64,000 nucleotides of DNA from assembly GCF_963966145.1 (NCBI RefSeq), contig NC_091053.1, forward strand, positions 5,084,001 through 5,148,000, read 5' to 3'. Positions 13,501 through 22,916 of the stretch are shown one piece after another. Position 1 is the stretch's first letter. The number at the start of each line of letters is the position of its first letter. Source of the DNA: Tenebrio molitor. Its lineage: Eukaryota > Arthropoda > Insecta > Coleoptera > Tenebrionidae. A program made the position numbers and the translations under genes. The notes beneath the pieces are model-generated. The model had not been told where the DNA came from. It saw only the letters and a program-made list of their open reading frames with translations, and did no database searches.

Positions 13501-15716
13501 TGGATTCCACGTCGATCTTTTTCGTAGGAATGTAATCTCTTCTTTTGTACCGTCGAATCCAACCAACTGAGGTCCTTTGGCTTATTTCATTCGTTTGTTG
13601 AAAAAACCAGAGTAGTTTAGAAAAGGCTAAAATGAACAAAGTTAAAGTCTAAGAAATGTAAAGATAAAAAAATCCAGGAGAATCAAAAATGGTACCACCA
13701 AGATACATTTTGGGAACACAGCAATTATTTGGGGCTAGATCTGGCGAGTAGAAGGCTGCTTAGATATTTTGAAGTCACCATCACGGATAGCAACTAAAGA
13801 GATGGTTTTGTGAAAAGGAGCGTTATGTCATGGAGTACCATACTTCTTCTTTTCTTCTTTTTCTTATAACCACCGAAAAATAGTTAGACTACCTTCAACA
13901 ACTTCTCAAAATCTTGTATTTTCCTTTGAAATGGGTATTTTTTGGATTACACGAAGGAGAATCCAAAAAAATCCATTTCAAAGGAAAATACAAGATTTTG
14001 AGAAGTTGTTGAAGGTAGCCATTTCGGACAACAGAACTCAAAACATTGACAATTGGTTGGTAACGAAGATCTCCTCTGGTCTTCATATGAATTTTCTTCG
14101 TAGAGTGTAATCTCTTCTGTTGTATCGTCGAACCCGACCAACTAAGGTTCCTTGGCTTATTTCATCAAGATCTGAATGCGCCAACTGGAACATTCGTTTG
14201 GTGAAAGAACCAGAGTAGTCTAGAAAAAGTTGAAATGAGCAAAGCCAAAGTCTAAGAAAAGTAAAGTTAAAATAAAATTCACGAGCATCAAAGATGGTAC
14301 CACCAAGATACATTTTGGGAACACAGCAATTATTTGGGGCTAGATCTGGCGAGTAGAAGGCTTGCTTAGATATTTTTTGAAGTGACCATTATGGATAGCA
14401 ACTAAAGAGATGGTTTTGTGAATAGGAGCGTTATGACATGGAGTACCATACTTCTTCTTTTCTTCTTTTTCTTATAACCACCGAAAAATAGTTAGACTAC
14501 CTTCAACAACTTCTCAAAATCTTGTATTTTCCTTTGAAATGGTTTTTTTTTTGGATTTCACGAAAGAGAATCCAAAAAGTACCATTTCAAAGGAAAATAC
14601 AAGATTTTGAGAAGTTGTTGAAGGTAGTCATTTCGGACAATAGAACTCAAAACCTTGACAATTGGTTGGTAACGAAGATCTCCTCTGGTCTTCATATGAA
14701 TTTTCTTCGTAAGAATGTAATCTCTTCCGTTGTACCGTCGAACCCGACCAACTGAGGTTCCTTGGCTTATTTCATCAAGATCTGAATGCGCCAATTGGAA
14801 CATTCATTTGGTGAAAGAACCAGACTAGTCTATAAAATGTTAAAATGACCAAAGCAAAAGTTTAAGAAATGTAAAGTTAAAATACAATCCAGGAGAATCA
14901 AAAATGGTACCACCAAGATACATTTTGGGAACACAGTAATTATTTGGGGCTAGATCTGGCGAGTAGAAGGCTTCCTTAGATATTTTGAAGTGACCATCAC
15001 GGATAGCAACCAAAGAGATGGTTTTGTGAACAGGCGCGCTATGTCATGGAGTACCATATTTCTTCTTTTCTTCTTTTTCTTATAACCACCGAAAAATCGT
15101 TGCACACGAAGGAGAATCCAAAAAATATCATTTCAAAGGAAAACACAAGATTTTGAGAAGTTGTTGAAGGTAGTCATTTCGAACAATAGAACTCAAAAGA
15201 TTGACAATTGGTTGGTAACGAAGATCTCCTCTGGTCTTTATATGAATTTTCTTCGTAAGAGTGTAATCTCTTCTGTTGTACCGTCGAACCCGACCAACTG
15301 AGGTTCCTTGGCTTATTTCATCAAGATCTGAATGCGCCAATTGGAACATTCGTTTGGTGAAAGAACCAGACTAGTCTATAAAATGTTAAAATGAGCAAAG
15401 AAAAAGTTTAAGAAATGTAAAGTTAAAATACAATCCAGGAGAATCAAAAATGGTACCACTAAGATACATTTTGGGAACACAGTAATTATTTGGGGCTAGA
15501 TCTGGCGAGTAGAAGGCTTCCTTAGATATTTTGAAGTGACCATCACGGATAGCAACTAAAGAGATGGTTTTGTGAGCAGGAGCGTTATGTCATGGAGTAC
15601 TACACTTCTTTTTTTCTTCTTTTTCTTATAACCACCGCAAAATAATTGCACAGGAAGGATCAAAATCTCCTAAAGCTCCTAGGAGACGATCTAGACTTTA
15701 CGTTCTATTTATATGA

Positions 15717-15750
<34 letters not shown>

Positions 15751-18557
15751 CTATGACTATATTTACCAGCAAGAGATTCACTTCTATCGCACAAGATTCT
15801 TTAGATCCAAAACAATTTAGAAATCTTTTGCAAAATCTAGTTTCTCTATTAAGTACTTGAATGAATCATATCTTTTAATGGATTATGTGGTGTGAGGGGC
15901 AACTAATAGTACCTGTATTACCTACTGTTAACATTTAGATATGCAACAAAGATTTCGGAACGCTATGTCTTACTTTTTGAGTCCTCACACCTTGCAGTAT
16001 TCAAATTGTTTTGGAGGGGTGCAATTTGCAATATTAAGGTACCACCACCAATCGCAAATTTGAATTTAGTAAAAAATATCTGGAATTGTCTACAGTGATA
16101 TTCCAATTCTTCAAAATTTATTCTTTGGAAAGAACTCAAAACTAGGATCAAAGAAGTGGTTGGGGAAAAAATAGAAAAACTATCGATTAAGATTTATTAC
16201 ATTTCTCTTCACGTGGCAAGTTCTGAATGGTAGGTACTGGTACCACCTTGTATTGTAATAATCTGGTTAATACAAGAACCATCACAACCAAGCATTATCA
16301 AATATCTATTAATTTACTTAGTTTGTCTACACAGACCTCCATTTTCATTTTCCTTTTCTTCTTTCTCTTCCAGAATGTGGTCGAACCTACCAAGCGAACT
16401 CCGCAACCTTTTCTTCCCCATCTTACGCCAACCACAACGGTCCCGAAGAGGGCGAAAAGTGCGAGTGGCGCATCACAGCCACTCACGGCGAAAAAATCGT
16501 CCTAAACATCACCGACTTGGACATCGAAAAATCTCCAGACTGCAGTACCGACTACATAGAAATCCGAGACGGCTACTGGTACAAGTCCCACTTGTTGGGA
16601 AAATTCTGCGGAACTGGAAAACTCGATTCAATCACGTCGACCGGAAGCAGAATGTTGATCAACTACGTTGCCAAAAACCCCAACGGACATCGAGGATTCA
16701 CTGCCAACTACGAAGCAGTCTGCGGAGGAGAACTGTTCATCGACAGCGAAGGCCACTTAGAATCCCCCAACTACCCCGAAGAGTACCAACCCAACAAAGA
16801 GTGCATTTGGAAGATTACCGTCCCGGAAAACTACCAAGTTGCCTTGAGGTTCCAGTCGTTCGAAGTGGAGAATCATGATGGGTGCGTGTACGACTATGTA
16901 GAGATCAGAGATGGGTTTTCGTCGGAGAGTAGGAGTCTTGGGGTGCACTGCGGGTACAAAGTACCATCAGACATCATATCCAGCTCGAACCATCTCCTGG
17001 TGAAGTTTGTGTCTGATGGGTCTGTCCAAAAGGGAGGCTTCTCGGCCACCATCATGAAGGAGTACGACGAGTGTTCCATGATAGACCACGGATGCGCCCA
17101 AGAGTGCATCAATACTTTGGGGAGCTACGAATGCACTTGCAGGATAGGATTTGAGCTCCATTCCGACGGGAAAAACTGCGAAGGTTTGGGATCTGGTACG
17201 GTAGTACCACCTTGATACATCGGTTTGTTGTAGATGCGTGCGGTGGGATTCTAGAAGCCCCCAATGGTACCATCACGTCTCCATCTTTCCCCGATTTGTA
17301 CCCTCTCAACAAGAACTGCGTGTGGGAGATTGTGTCTTTGCCTCAGTACCGAATCACTCTGAACTTCACCCACTTCGATCTAGAAGGGAACAACATGCAC
17401 CACGCCCAACAACAACAGTGCGACTACGATCGCTTGGAAATCTACAGCAAACTGAGCGAAGAAAAAACCAAGAAACACGGGGTCTTCTGCGGGTCCAAAG
17501 CCCCAGGTCCAATAATCTCAGAAGGCAACGTGATGAGAATCACCTTTAGCTCAGATATCAGCGTCCAGAAGACCGGTTTCGCGGCGATCTTCTTTACCGG
17601 TAAGTTGTAGAATCTTCTTGTGGATCACAAGAACGGAATGATTTGTTCTTTAGATGTGGATGAGTGCGCGATTAATAACGGGGACTGCCAGCACGAGTGC
17701 ATCAACACCGTCGGCTCCTACAAGTGCACCTGCCACAACGGCTTCACCCTCCACGGGAACGGCCGCGACTGCAAAGAGGGCGACTGCAAGTACGAGATCT
17801 CCTCCCCTTACGGCAGCATCGGCAGCCCCAACTACCCCGACTACTACCCCAGCCAGAAAGACTGCGTCTGGCAGTTCATCACAACCCCCGGCCACAGAAT
17901 CCGCATCTCCTTCCTCTTCTTCGAGGTGGAGCCCCACCAAGAGTGCTACTACGACCACGTGGACTTCTACGACGGTCCCTCTCCCGAAGCTCACACTCTG
18001 GGCAAGTTCTGCGGATCGAAGCTGCCCCACCCGATCGTCTCTTCAGGAAACGAGCTCTACATGACGTTCAAGTCGGACGCCTCGGTGCAAAGGAAGGGCT
18101 TCTGGGCGACCCACTCCGCAGTCTGCGGAGGGATTCTTCAAGCGGTTCCTAAGAAGAAGCACATCTACTCGCACGCCAGGTTCGGCGCGGCGAATTATGA
18201 CAATAAGGCTGACTGCGACTGGACGATCAAAGCCATCCCGGGGTACAACGTGAGGTTGTCGTTTTTGACCTTCGACCTGGAGGACGAGAAGGATTGTGGC
18301 TACGATTACGTCGAGATCTTCAGCGGGATGGACTCGAGTGGTCCTTCGTTTGGCAAGTTTTGTGGTTCCTCTGTAAGTATTGTGAATTGAGAAAGTAATA
18401 GAGAATTTACCAAATGTCACATCCATAGAATCCGATTGACATACTGTCGCCGTATGACGCCCTCTTGGTGCGCTTCCGCTCCGATGACACTTTCGTCAGC
18501 AAAGGATTCAGTATAGTGTACGAAGCTGTCGAAGGCTCCTTCAGCGAAGAAGTGTAA
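1643..18557 (+). CDS. tld: Tolloid/BMP1-family astacin metalloprotease, complete, 8 exons
   Basis: Secreted zinc protease of the BMP1/Tolloid family, which cleaves Chordin/Sog-type BMP antagonists and matrix precursors. Exons: 1643-1808, 11563-12250, 12471-12649, 12699-12929, 16374-17183, 17234-17599, 17654-18372, 18429-18557. Phases agree and the product is 1095 residues. Order: signal peptide (about 1-18); basic prodomain; furin-like site RRVTR ending at residue 219; astacin domain (about 224-421) with zinc motif HELGHVVGFWHEH from residue 314 and the Met-turn SIMHY; CUB1 (423), CUB2 (538), EGF1 (653, DECS), CUB3 (694), EGF2 (814, DVDEC), CUB4 (858), CUB5 (971). This is the full Tolloid layout of five CUB and two EGF modules. 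The start ATG begins a hydrophobic leader. Many insects have a single gene covering Drosophila tolloid and tolkin, so the symbol denotes the family. All key residues are present. Intron 1 is 9.75 kb; most of the others are under 250 bp. Confidence 0.95.
2555..2700. repeat. Dispersed repeat A, copy 1
   Basis: Contains GGATTATCTCATGGACTGTG at its left, CCTTGGAAATATCTGC and GGCGGAGCGATAAACCAG in the middle, and CCCATGAGAAAATCCAAC at its right. The two ends are inverted versions of each other. Related copies lie at 9555-9745 (same orientation) and 19170-19320 (inverted). This looks like a small non-autonomous transposon family with terminal inverted repeats. Confidence 0.6.
2955..3143 (-). mobile_element. 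Relic of a mariner-type transposase (C-terminal part)
   Basis: The minus-strand frame includes FYSPDLAPCNFLWF, which resembles the YSPDLAP-C-D/N-F block near the last catalytic acidic residue of mariner-family (DD34D) transposases. Only a fragment of about 60 codons is open. It is a dead element in intron 1 of tolloid. Confidence 0.6.
4222..4445. repeat. Imperfect fold-back element
   Basis: The left arm ACAAGACCTAATTTTTTTTA pairs with the right arm ending AAAAATTAGGTCGTGT. An inner pair (TTTGGGCATTTTTATTC / GAACAAAAATGCCCAAAT) flanks a short GC-richer loop around AAGAGCTTTAGCTCGAGGG. It resembles a MITE-like foldback of about 220 bp. No coding content. Confidence 0.6.
4487..4520. repeat. (TTTA)n microsatellite
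   Basis: About eight consecutive TTTA/ATTT units within intron 1 of tolloid. A simple sequence repeat; length polymorphism is to be expected. Confidence 0.9.
4690..4825 (-). mobile_element. Relic of a Tc1-type transposase
   Basis: On the minus strand the frame reads D-stop-PRQTPDLSPIEELWKRLG. This matches the DWP-x-Q-S-P-D-L-N-P-I-E-x-LW block around the last catalytic residue of Tc1 transposases, with TGG(W) mutated to TGA. A further stop follows about 20 codons on. The fragment is dead. Confidence 0.6.
7130..7440 (+). mobile_element. Relic of a transposase C-terminus (mariner-like)
   Basis: The plus-strand frame includes LDYFIFSYLKNNVF and RPGTIPELMQVITD. This resembles the LD-FFLWGYLK-x-x-V ... 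P-x-T-x-x-EL block in C-termini of many insect mariner-related transposases. It opens near 7103 and stops at 7379. No intact transposase or terminal repeats were found around it. Confidence 0.45.
8640..9055. repeat. Tandem repeat, three units of about 134 bp
   Basis: The phrase GAAACTTTAATATT(C/T)CAGTAA or a close variant starts at about 8651, 8785 and 8920. Each is followed by a TGTTGAAA(A/G)TGTT...TTTATGCAACATGTGC block and then a GCGAAAAAATGCTTTTT-like block. Units have diverged by point changes and short deletions; the third lacks part of its end. Confidence 0.8.
9555..9745. repeat. Dispersed repeat A, copy 2
   Basis: Starts GTGGATTCTCTCATGGGCTG, shares GGAAATATCTGCGCGAAGGC and CGGAGCGATAAACCAGTGAA with copy 1, and ends CCCATGAGAAAATCCAACAC. 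It holds a middle segment (CCTACTTGAGACCG and GTCGTTTGCGCA) that is absent from copy 1 but present, inverted, in copy 3. It is therefore probably nearest to full length of the three. Confidence 0.6.
13230..15660. repeat. Tandem array of about 550-610 bp units containing a mariner-like fragment
   Basis: The phrase ACATTTTGGGAACACAG starts near 13705, 14310, 14918 and 15464, giving about four units. Each unit ends in a pyrimidine-rich TTCTTTTCTTCTTTTTC tract plus TTATAACCACCG. Units one and two are joined by inverted copies of ACAAGATTTTGAGAAGTTG, which can fold back (13892-14016 and 14500-14630). In reverse complement a stretch reads FYSPDLAPNNC, resembling the catalytic C-terminal block of mariner transposases, so the unit probably derives from a dead mariner-like element. 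A related fragment lies at about 19040-19110. Confidence 0.8.
15713..15752. repeat. (CTAT)n microsatellite
   Basis: About nine CTAT units follow the end of the tandem array in intron 4 of tolloid. Simple sequence repeat. Confidence 0.9.
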
Positions 18558-19612
18558 AATCGTGGTACGACGCGGGACAACTGTTCAATTCTGGAGTCAA
18601 AGTTATGGCAACAAACTGACTAATCCATATGATTTGCTCAACATTAATTTTATTTTGCTACTAGGCCGTCTCTAGTATTTATTAAATATTTGTACTTATA
18701 CTAGTAAAATGTCTTCGTAATACCTGATAGGAAATATCTGTTCGTACAATGTTACACTTGTAATTACGAATAGACTGCGGACTTAGATTTTACGTTTCGA
18801 TCTTCTACTCATCTATATAAGTAGGTTTTAAGACTAGAACTGTAAGAAGTTGTTATTAAATTCGACGTGCCATTGTAATTTAACTGAATCCATTTTTTCG
18901 AAGAAATTTTCGAATTTGTACGATTTTTGTCAAATGTTAACTGATTGTGTAATGTCGATAAATAATATTAACATGCAAGTATGCGTTACGTGTTTCATTT
19001 GGACATTCACAATTTTTTCTCTCCGAATAAATATCACTGGGAGCTAGATCTGGTGAACAGGAGGGTCCCTTGATCTTGTGAAGTCACCAACAGGGATAGA
19101 AACCATGAAAGAGCACTCGTGTGTTCTGACAGAACAGTCGAACGTCTGGTTATCTTAGGTTAAAGGTTTTGGATTTTCTCATGGGCTATGAGTCATATCT
19201 GCGCAAACGACGGTCTCAAGTAGGCGCTACAAAACATCGTCGTTACCTTAGTTAGTTTATTGCTTCGCCTTCGCGTAAATATTCCAAGGTCACAGCCCAC
19301 GAGATAATCTAGCACCTCTACTCTGTGGAGTCTTCGCTCTATGTTTTAGACACTAATTATAACGAAGAAAAACACTGAAGCAATCTAGTTTCTTTCAGAT
19401 AAAACACAACAACTACTAAGTCTGCTGATCACTCTACATTAACAATACAGAAGTTGTAAGTTTAAGTTTAATTCATGTCATAAAAAAATCATCATCTTTA
19501 AATGGGAATCGATAAGCAACTAATGCAGGTATTTAAAACGAGGTAAAAGTAGACAACAGAAGTACGTGTCTTTTAGCTGCTTTGTGAAAAGAGATTCTAC
19601 AGCAACTCTACA
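18558..19612. other. 3' flank of tolloid and spacer to the odorant receptor
   Basis: AT-rich. Probable tolloid 3' UTR from 18558; AATAAA-type hexamers near 18959 and 19027 are possible polyadenylation signals. A fragment at about 19040-19110 (GCTAGATCTGG, GTGAAGTCACCA) is related to the tandem array in intron 4. Dispersed repeat A copy 3 follows. No other gene was seen. Confidence 0.5.
19170..19320. repeat. Dispersed repeat A, copy 3 (inverted)
   Basis: Starts TTGGATTTTCTCATGGGC and ends CCCACGAGATAATCTAGCAC, with GCGCAAACGACGGTCTCAAG and TTGCTTCGCCTTCGCG inside. Read in reverse complement, the inside matches the middle of copy 2. The matching ends in opposite orientation support an element with terminal inverted repeats. 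Confidence 0.6.
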
Positions 19613-21081
19613 ATGACCAAAATATCTCAGTTCAAAGGTGAAACTCCATGGTACAATTAGTCATATAATGTCACATTTAAATTTCAGATTCTGATGATCC
19701 CCTTGTGCATATAAGAAAACTGTTTATTGATTTTGGCTACAGCAAAATTACAAAATGTGTCAATGTTTTCTACATGATCTTTCACACTTTCGTCATGTTG
19801 CTTGAAATTTACTTCATGATTGACAATTTCAGTCTAGATTTGGTAACAAGATATGCACCACCACTCGCAGTTTTACTTTACGTAAGCATAATAAATCATC
19901 ATCTCCTTTGGTTTAAATTTATTTTCAAATTAGGTGCTAGCTGCGATGATTTTTGCTGTTACTACTGAACATCAAAATTTCGAAATACTTTCCATTGAGG
20001 ATACTTCATTTTGGTCCATTGACAGTGCTGGTCCGGAAGTGCGATCGTTCATTTTGAAAAAGTTCACAAAAATGAATCTTTACTTTTATGCGAATTGTGC
20101 AGTTGTTGTAGCTTTTATAATTGTGATGTGCCCATTCATCGGTAGTCACAAAGAGTGGCTTCTTGCCGAAATCGTTTTCGATCGATATTTGCCGTCATGC
20201 TCAAGACTCTTCTACCATCTATATTTTTGGTCAATTCCCTTCCTGGGGTTCACGTCCTTACGCCACAGTGCTGCAATCTTCTATCAAATAGGAGAACTGT
20301 TCTTACAAATCATATTGATCAAGCAACACATTTTGCAAGCTTGTGTGGATAATTTCGATTTTGACAAACTGAAGATTGGAGAGCAGATTATTTATCAAAA
20401 TAAAATCTTCAAAGTGCTTTGTTCTTGCACCACTCATCACGCTACACTACTCAGGTAGTACCCAGTACTCATCTTCAGTAACCATTTTCCAATTATCATT
20501 CTTACAGAGTGTTCAAGAAAGTGTCCGACATGGCAAAGATGCCTTTGTTGATATTTGGTGTGTTGGGTGTGCTTTCTTACATTGGGCTTTTGTTCTTATA
20601 CATCACTGTAGGTTGTCGAAAACGTGAGACCAAACTAACAAATTATGAATTGTGTTTTAGGCTTACGAGAACGCCAGTTTTGTCTTAAAATTGCGCATGT
20701 GGATGTCAGCTGCCACTGTTGTCATCTTGGCTTCTTACTGTTACGCCGGTCAAACACTTATCGATGAGGTACGGTCAGACGTAAAGACAGGTGTTAAATG
20801 ACTTTCGTCACTGTTTTTAGTCGAGCTGTGTATTTGATTGCTTGGCGCAATGTTCGTGGCACAACTGGGATGCCAAAAATAAGCAAATTTTGCTAATCTT
20901 CATGGCAAATTGTGTCAAGCCTTGTTCTTTGGCGTTTGCTGGAATCGTTCTGAACTATAATTTGGCTGTTTCTGTCTGTGAGTGACGTCAAAAAATACAA
21001 AAAACTGACATTATTTTGTTGCAGGTGCTTCGCACAGCTTGCAGTTACGCTCTTGTTCTGTATAACTTGCGAAGCGCTTGA
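19613..21081 (+). CDS. Insect odorant receptor (7tm_6 family), 7 exons
   Basis: Ligand-binding subunit type of insect olfactory receptor, which forms a ligand-gated channel with the co-receptor Orco in sensory neuron membranes. Exons: 19613-19637, 19688-19881, 19934-20454, 20508-20607, 20661-20768, 20821-20973, 21025-21081, giving about 385 residues, the usual size. Several hydrophobic segments are visible, for example around YAPPLAVLLYVLAAMIFAV. The block AQCSWHNWDAKNKQILLIFM is the conserved region before the last membrane segment, and the final exon starts VLRTACSYALVLYNL, the typical C-terminal segment. The start was chosen because the minus-strand paralogue at 24956 has an equal 25-nt first exon. 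Exons 1-3 match that gene's in length exactly. One oddity: exon 6 ends at a weak donor (GTCTGT) because of a duplicated TCTG; a stronger GTGAGT four bases later would shift the frame and end the protein early. Confidence 0.85.
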
Positions 21082-21373
21082 GTAATTACACAAGATGAAT
21101 AGTTTATAATCCTGGTTCGATTTTTATTCACTTAAGTAGTTCACTAAGTACTTATTGTTAAAGTTTACATCAAATAATAGATCACCATCACGAACTTCTT
21201 AAATAACGATGGACTGCTAGGCGCTGTGGCTGTGGTTATAAAATGCATAAAATGATCCCCGCATGGGTCCGCCATGATAAGCCCAAGTCTAGTGAGTTTT
21301 TGTCTCGACGTTTGGTAAGTTGGCAAGAAACCACTATCTGTGACGTGTAAAATTAGCCATAAGTGACTTAAGC

Positions 21374-21541
21374 TTGTTTGACACGATGCTAAATTTTGTA
21401 GAAAATTTGTTAGAAAATGAGAGAGACCCTCGATCAGGACCAATGAACTATCAGGATCATAATCTGTCTTTGTCAGATCCTGATCGTTCATTGGTCCTCT
21501 CTCATTTTCTAACAAATTTTCTACAAAATTTAGCATCGTGT
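21374..21541. repeat. Long hairpin (about 167 bp palindrome)
   Basis: The left arm, from TGACACGATGCTAAATTTTG, pairs with the right arm ending AAATTTAGCATCGTGTCA. Arms are about 70 bp and nearly perfect. The left arm carries about 12 extra bases (CCCTCGATCAGG) next to GGACCAATGAAC. The loop is around AATCTGTCTTTGT. It could be a MITE or a recent inverted duplication. Confidence 0.85.
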
Positions 21542-21940
21542 CATACAGCCTTTAGACTAGGCAACTTTGTAAACAAAAAGAGGTAGTGCAGGCGGTATAG
21601 TGCTTCCGGTTTTATTAAGATTTATCTGTTTTCACAAGAATATCAATAGACAACTTTATGCTTGTGTCGTTTTTGCATATTACAAATGAACCAAAACCAA
21701 AACCTACCGGATAAAAGTCAAATAAAGGACGCTAATGTTTAATGGGCATTTTCCAATAGCATAAAAATTCAAAAAGCGCGCCATGGTTGCGGCAAGGTTG
21801 CGCCTATCATAGCGGACCCTTGTGGGAGTTGTGGAGGTCATTTTCACTGCATGAGATTAGCCAAGATTAGCAGTCCATGTTTATATAGGAAGTTCGTGAT
21901 CACCATGCACATATTCCAATGAGTTTTTTTTTATAAGACA

Positions 21941-22262
21941 AAGTTAGTCTTTGGTAATTGTTCACTTTAACTACTTCTGGAATTTTCGCGTTTTTTCTGG
22001 CTAGACAGCCTCAGGGCGTCTTCCTAGATCGTGTCCCACCATTCAAACCTTGTGCAAATGCCTTTTTTTTCTCTCTTGTTGTGTTTCAAGGTCGCGTCAA
22101 GGTCGAGCCAAGTCTTAGTATAACTAAAGGGTAAGGAAAATTTTCATTTGCACAAGGTTTGACTGGTGGGAAACGATGTAGGAGGACGTCCTGAGGCTGG
22201 CTAGCCAGAAAAAACGCGAAAATTCCAGAAGTAGTTAAAGTGAACAATTACCAAAATTAGAT
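21941..22262. repeat. Fold-back element, about 320 bp
   Basis: The left arm (GGTAATTGTTCACTTTAACT, CTTCTGGAATTTTCGCG) pairs with the right arm ending GTTAAAGTGAACAATTACC. Inner parts around CCTCAGGGCGTCTTC / GGACGTCCTGAGG also pair with mismatches, and ACCTTGTGCAAATG pairs with CATTTGCACAAGGT. Non-coding; MITE-like. Confidence 0.8.
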
Positions 22263-22595
22263 CGAGTTCTATTAGTCAATTTGATTAATTCATAACTTAT
22301 AAAAAGCTGTTGCACCCTGAATATTTTTCTAAACGTTTTTTACCTTCATTACCATAAAAAAAAACGCACTCCGCGAGTTCTGGGACTCCTGTATATTGCA
22401 AAACATTTGTGGTCAAAAGCGACGGTGAAGAACAAAGGAATTCCTTGGTGTCTTTATCGGCATATTAATGTGAATAGAAATCTATATATTTGCGGCGACT
22501 TGTATTTTTGATTCGTAATTATTACGAAAAACAACTCACGGTTTTCGAAATTTATATTTACAACAAACGATAACAGTGTTATTTGTAACATCACA

Positions 22596-22805
22596 TTGTA
22601 TAACAAAAACGCGATTCACAGAAGTAGGTACATCCGAACTGTGTGGTGCCGGGAAGAGAAGAAAGTTTGTAATTTTTCCTCTTCAAGTTCCGTTGACGTC
22701 TTGCCAAAAAATGTGCCAATGAGAAGCGACGATGGAAGCTTCTGGTGTCGCGACTTCTTCAGCAGCAACTACAACACGCTACCAAAGAAACTATCGAGTG
22801 CATAA
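22596..22805 (+). other. Unrecognised small open reading frame
   Basis: A 69-codon frame starting ATGTATAACAAAAACG, slightly higher in GC than its surroundings and followed by AATAAA about 35 bp after the stop. It is rich in serine and charged residues, and no family was recognised. It may be the 3' piece of a decayed gene or a chance frame. There is no splice evidence linking it to anything else. Confidence 0.15.
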
Positions 22806-22916
22806 ACGCTAAATTGTGTGAGTTATCTGTGTGACATTTAATAAATGCCTAAATATCTTGCAGTGTTTTTACCCAACGGAATATTGCAGTGAGTGACGTG
22901 TTTAGTTAACTTAACC

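Larger units (their letters stand above)
12930..16373 (+). other. Intron 4 of tolloid, carrying a tandem array
   Basis: Donor CCCA|GTAAGT at 12929/12930 and acceptor CTCTTCCAG ending at 16373. It separates the astacin exons from the first CUB exon. Most of it is the tandem array described separately. The remainder (12930-13230 and 15780-16370) shows no recognisable feature apart from a polypyrimidine tract before the acceptor. Confidence 0.85.

Noticed and set aside
17650..18152. Several open frames of 120-150 codons overlapping the CUB/EGF exons on both strands
   Set aside because: They are shadows of the GC-rich tolloid exons; the CUB/EGF frame explains the open reading.
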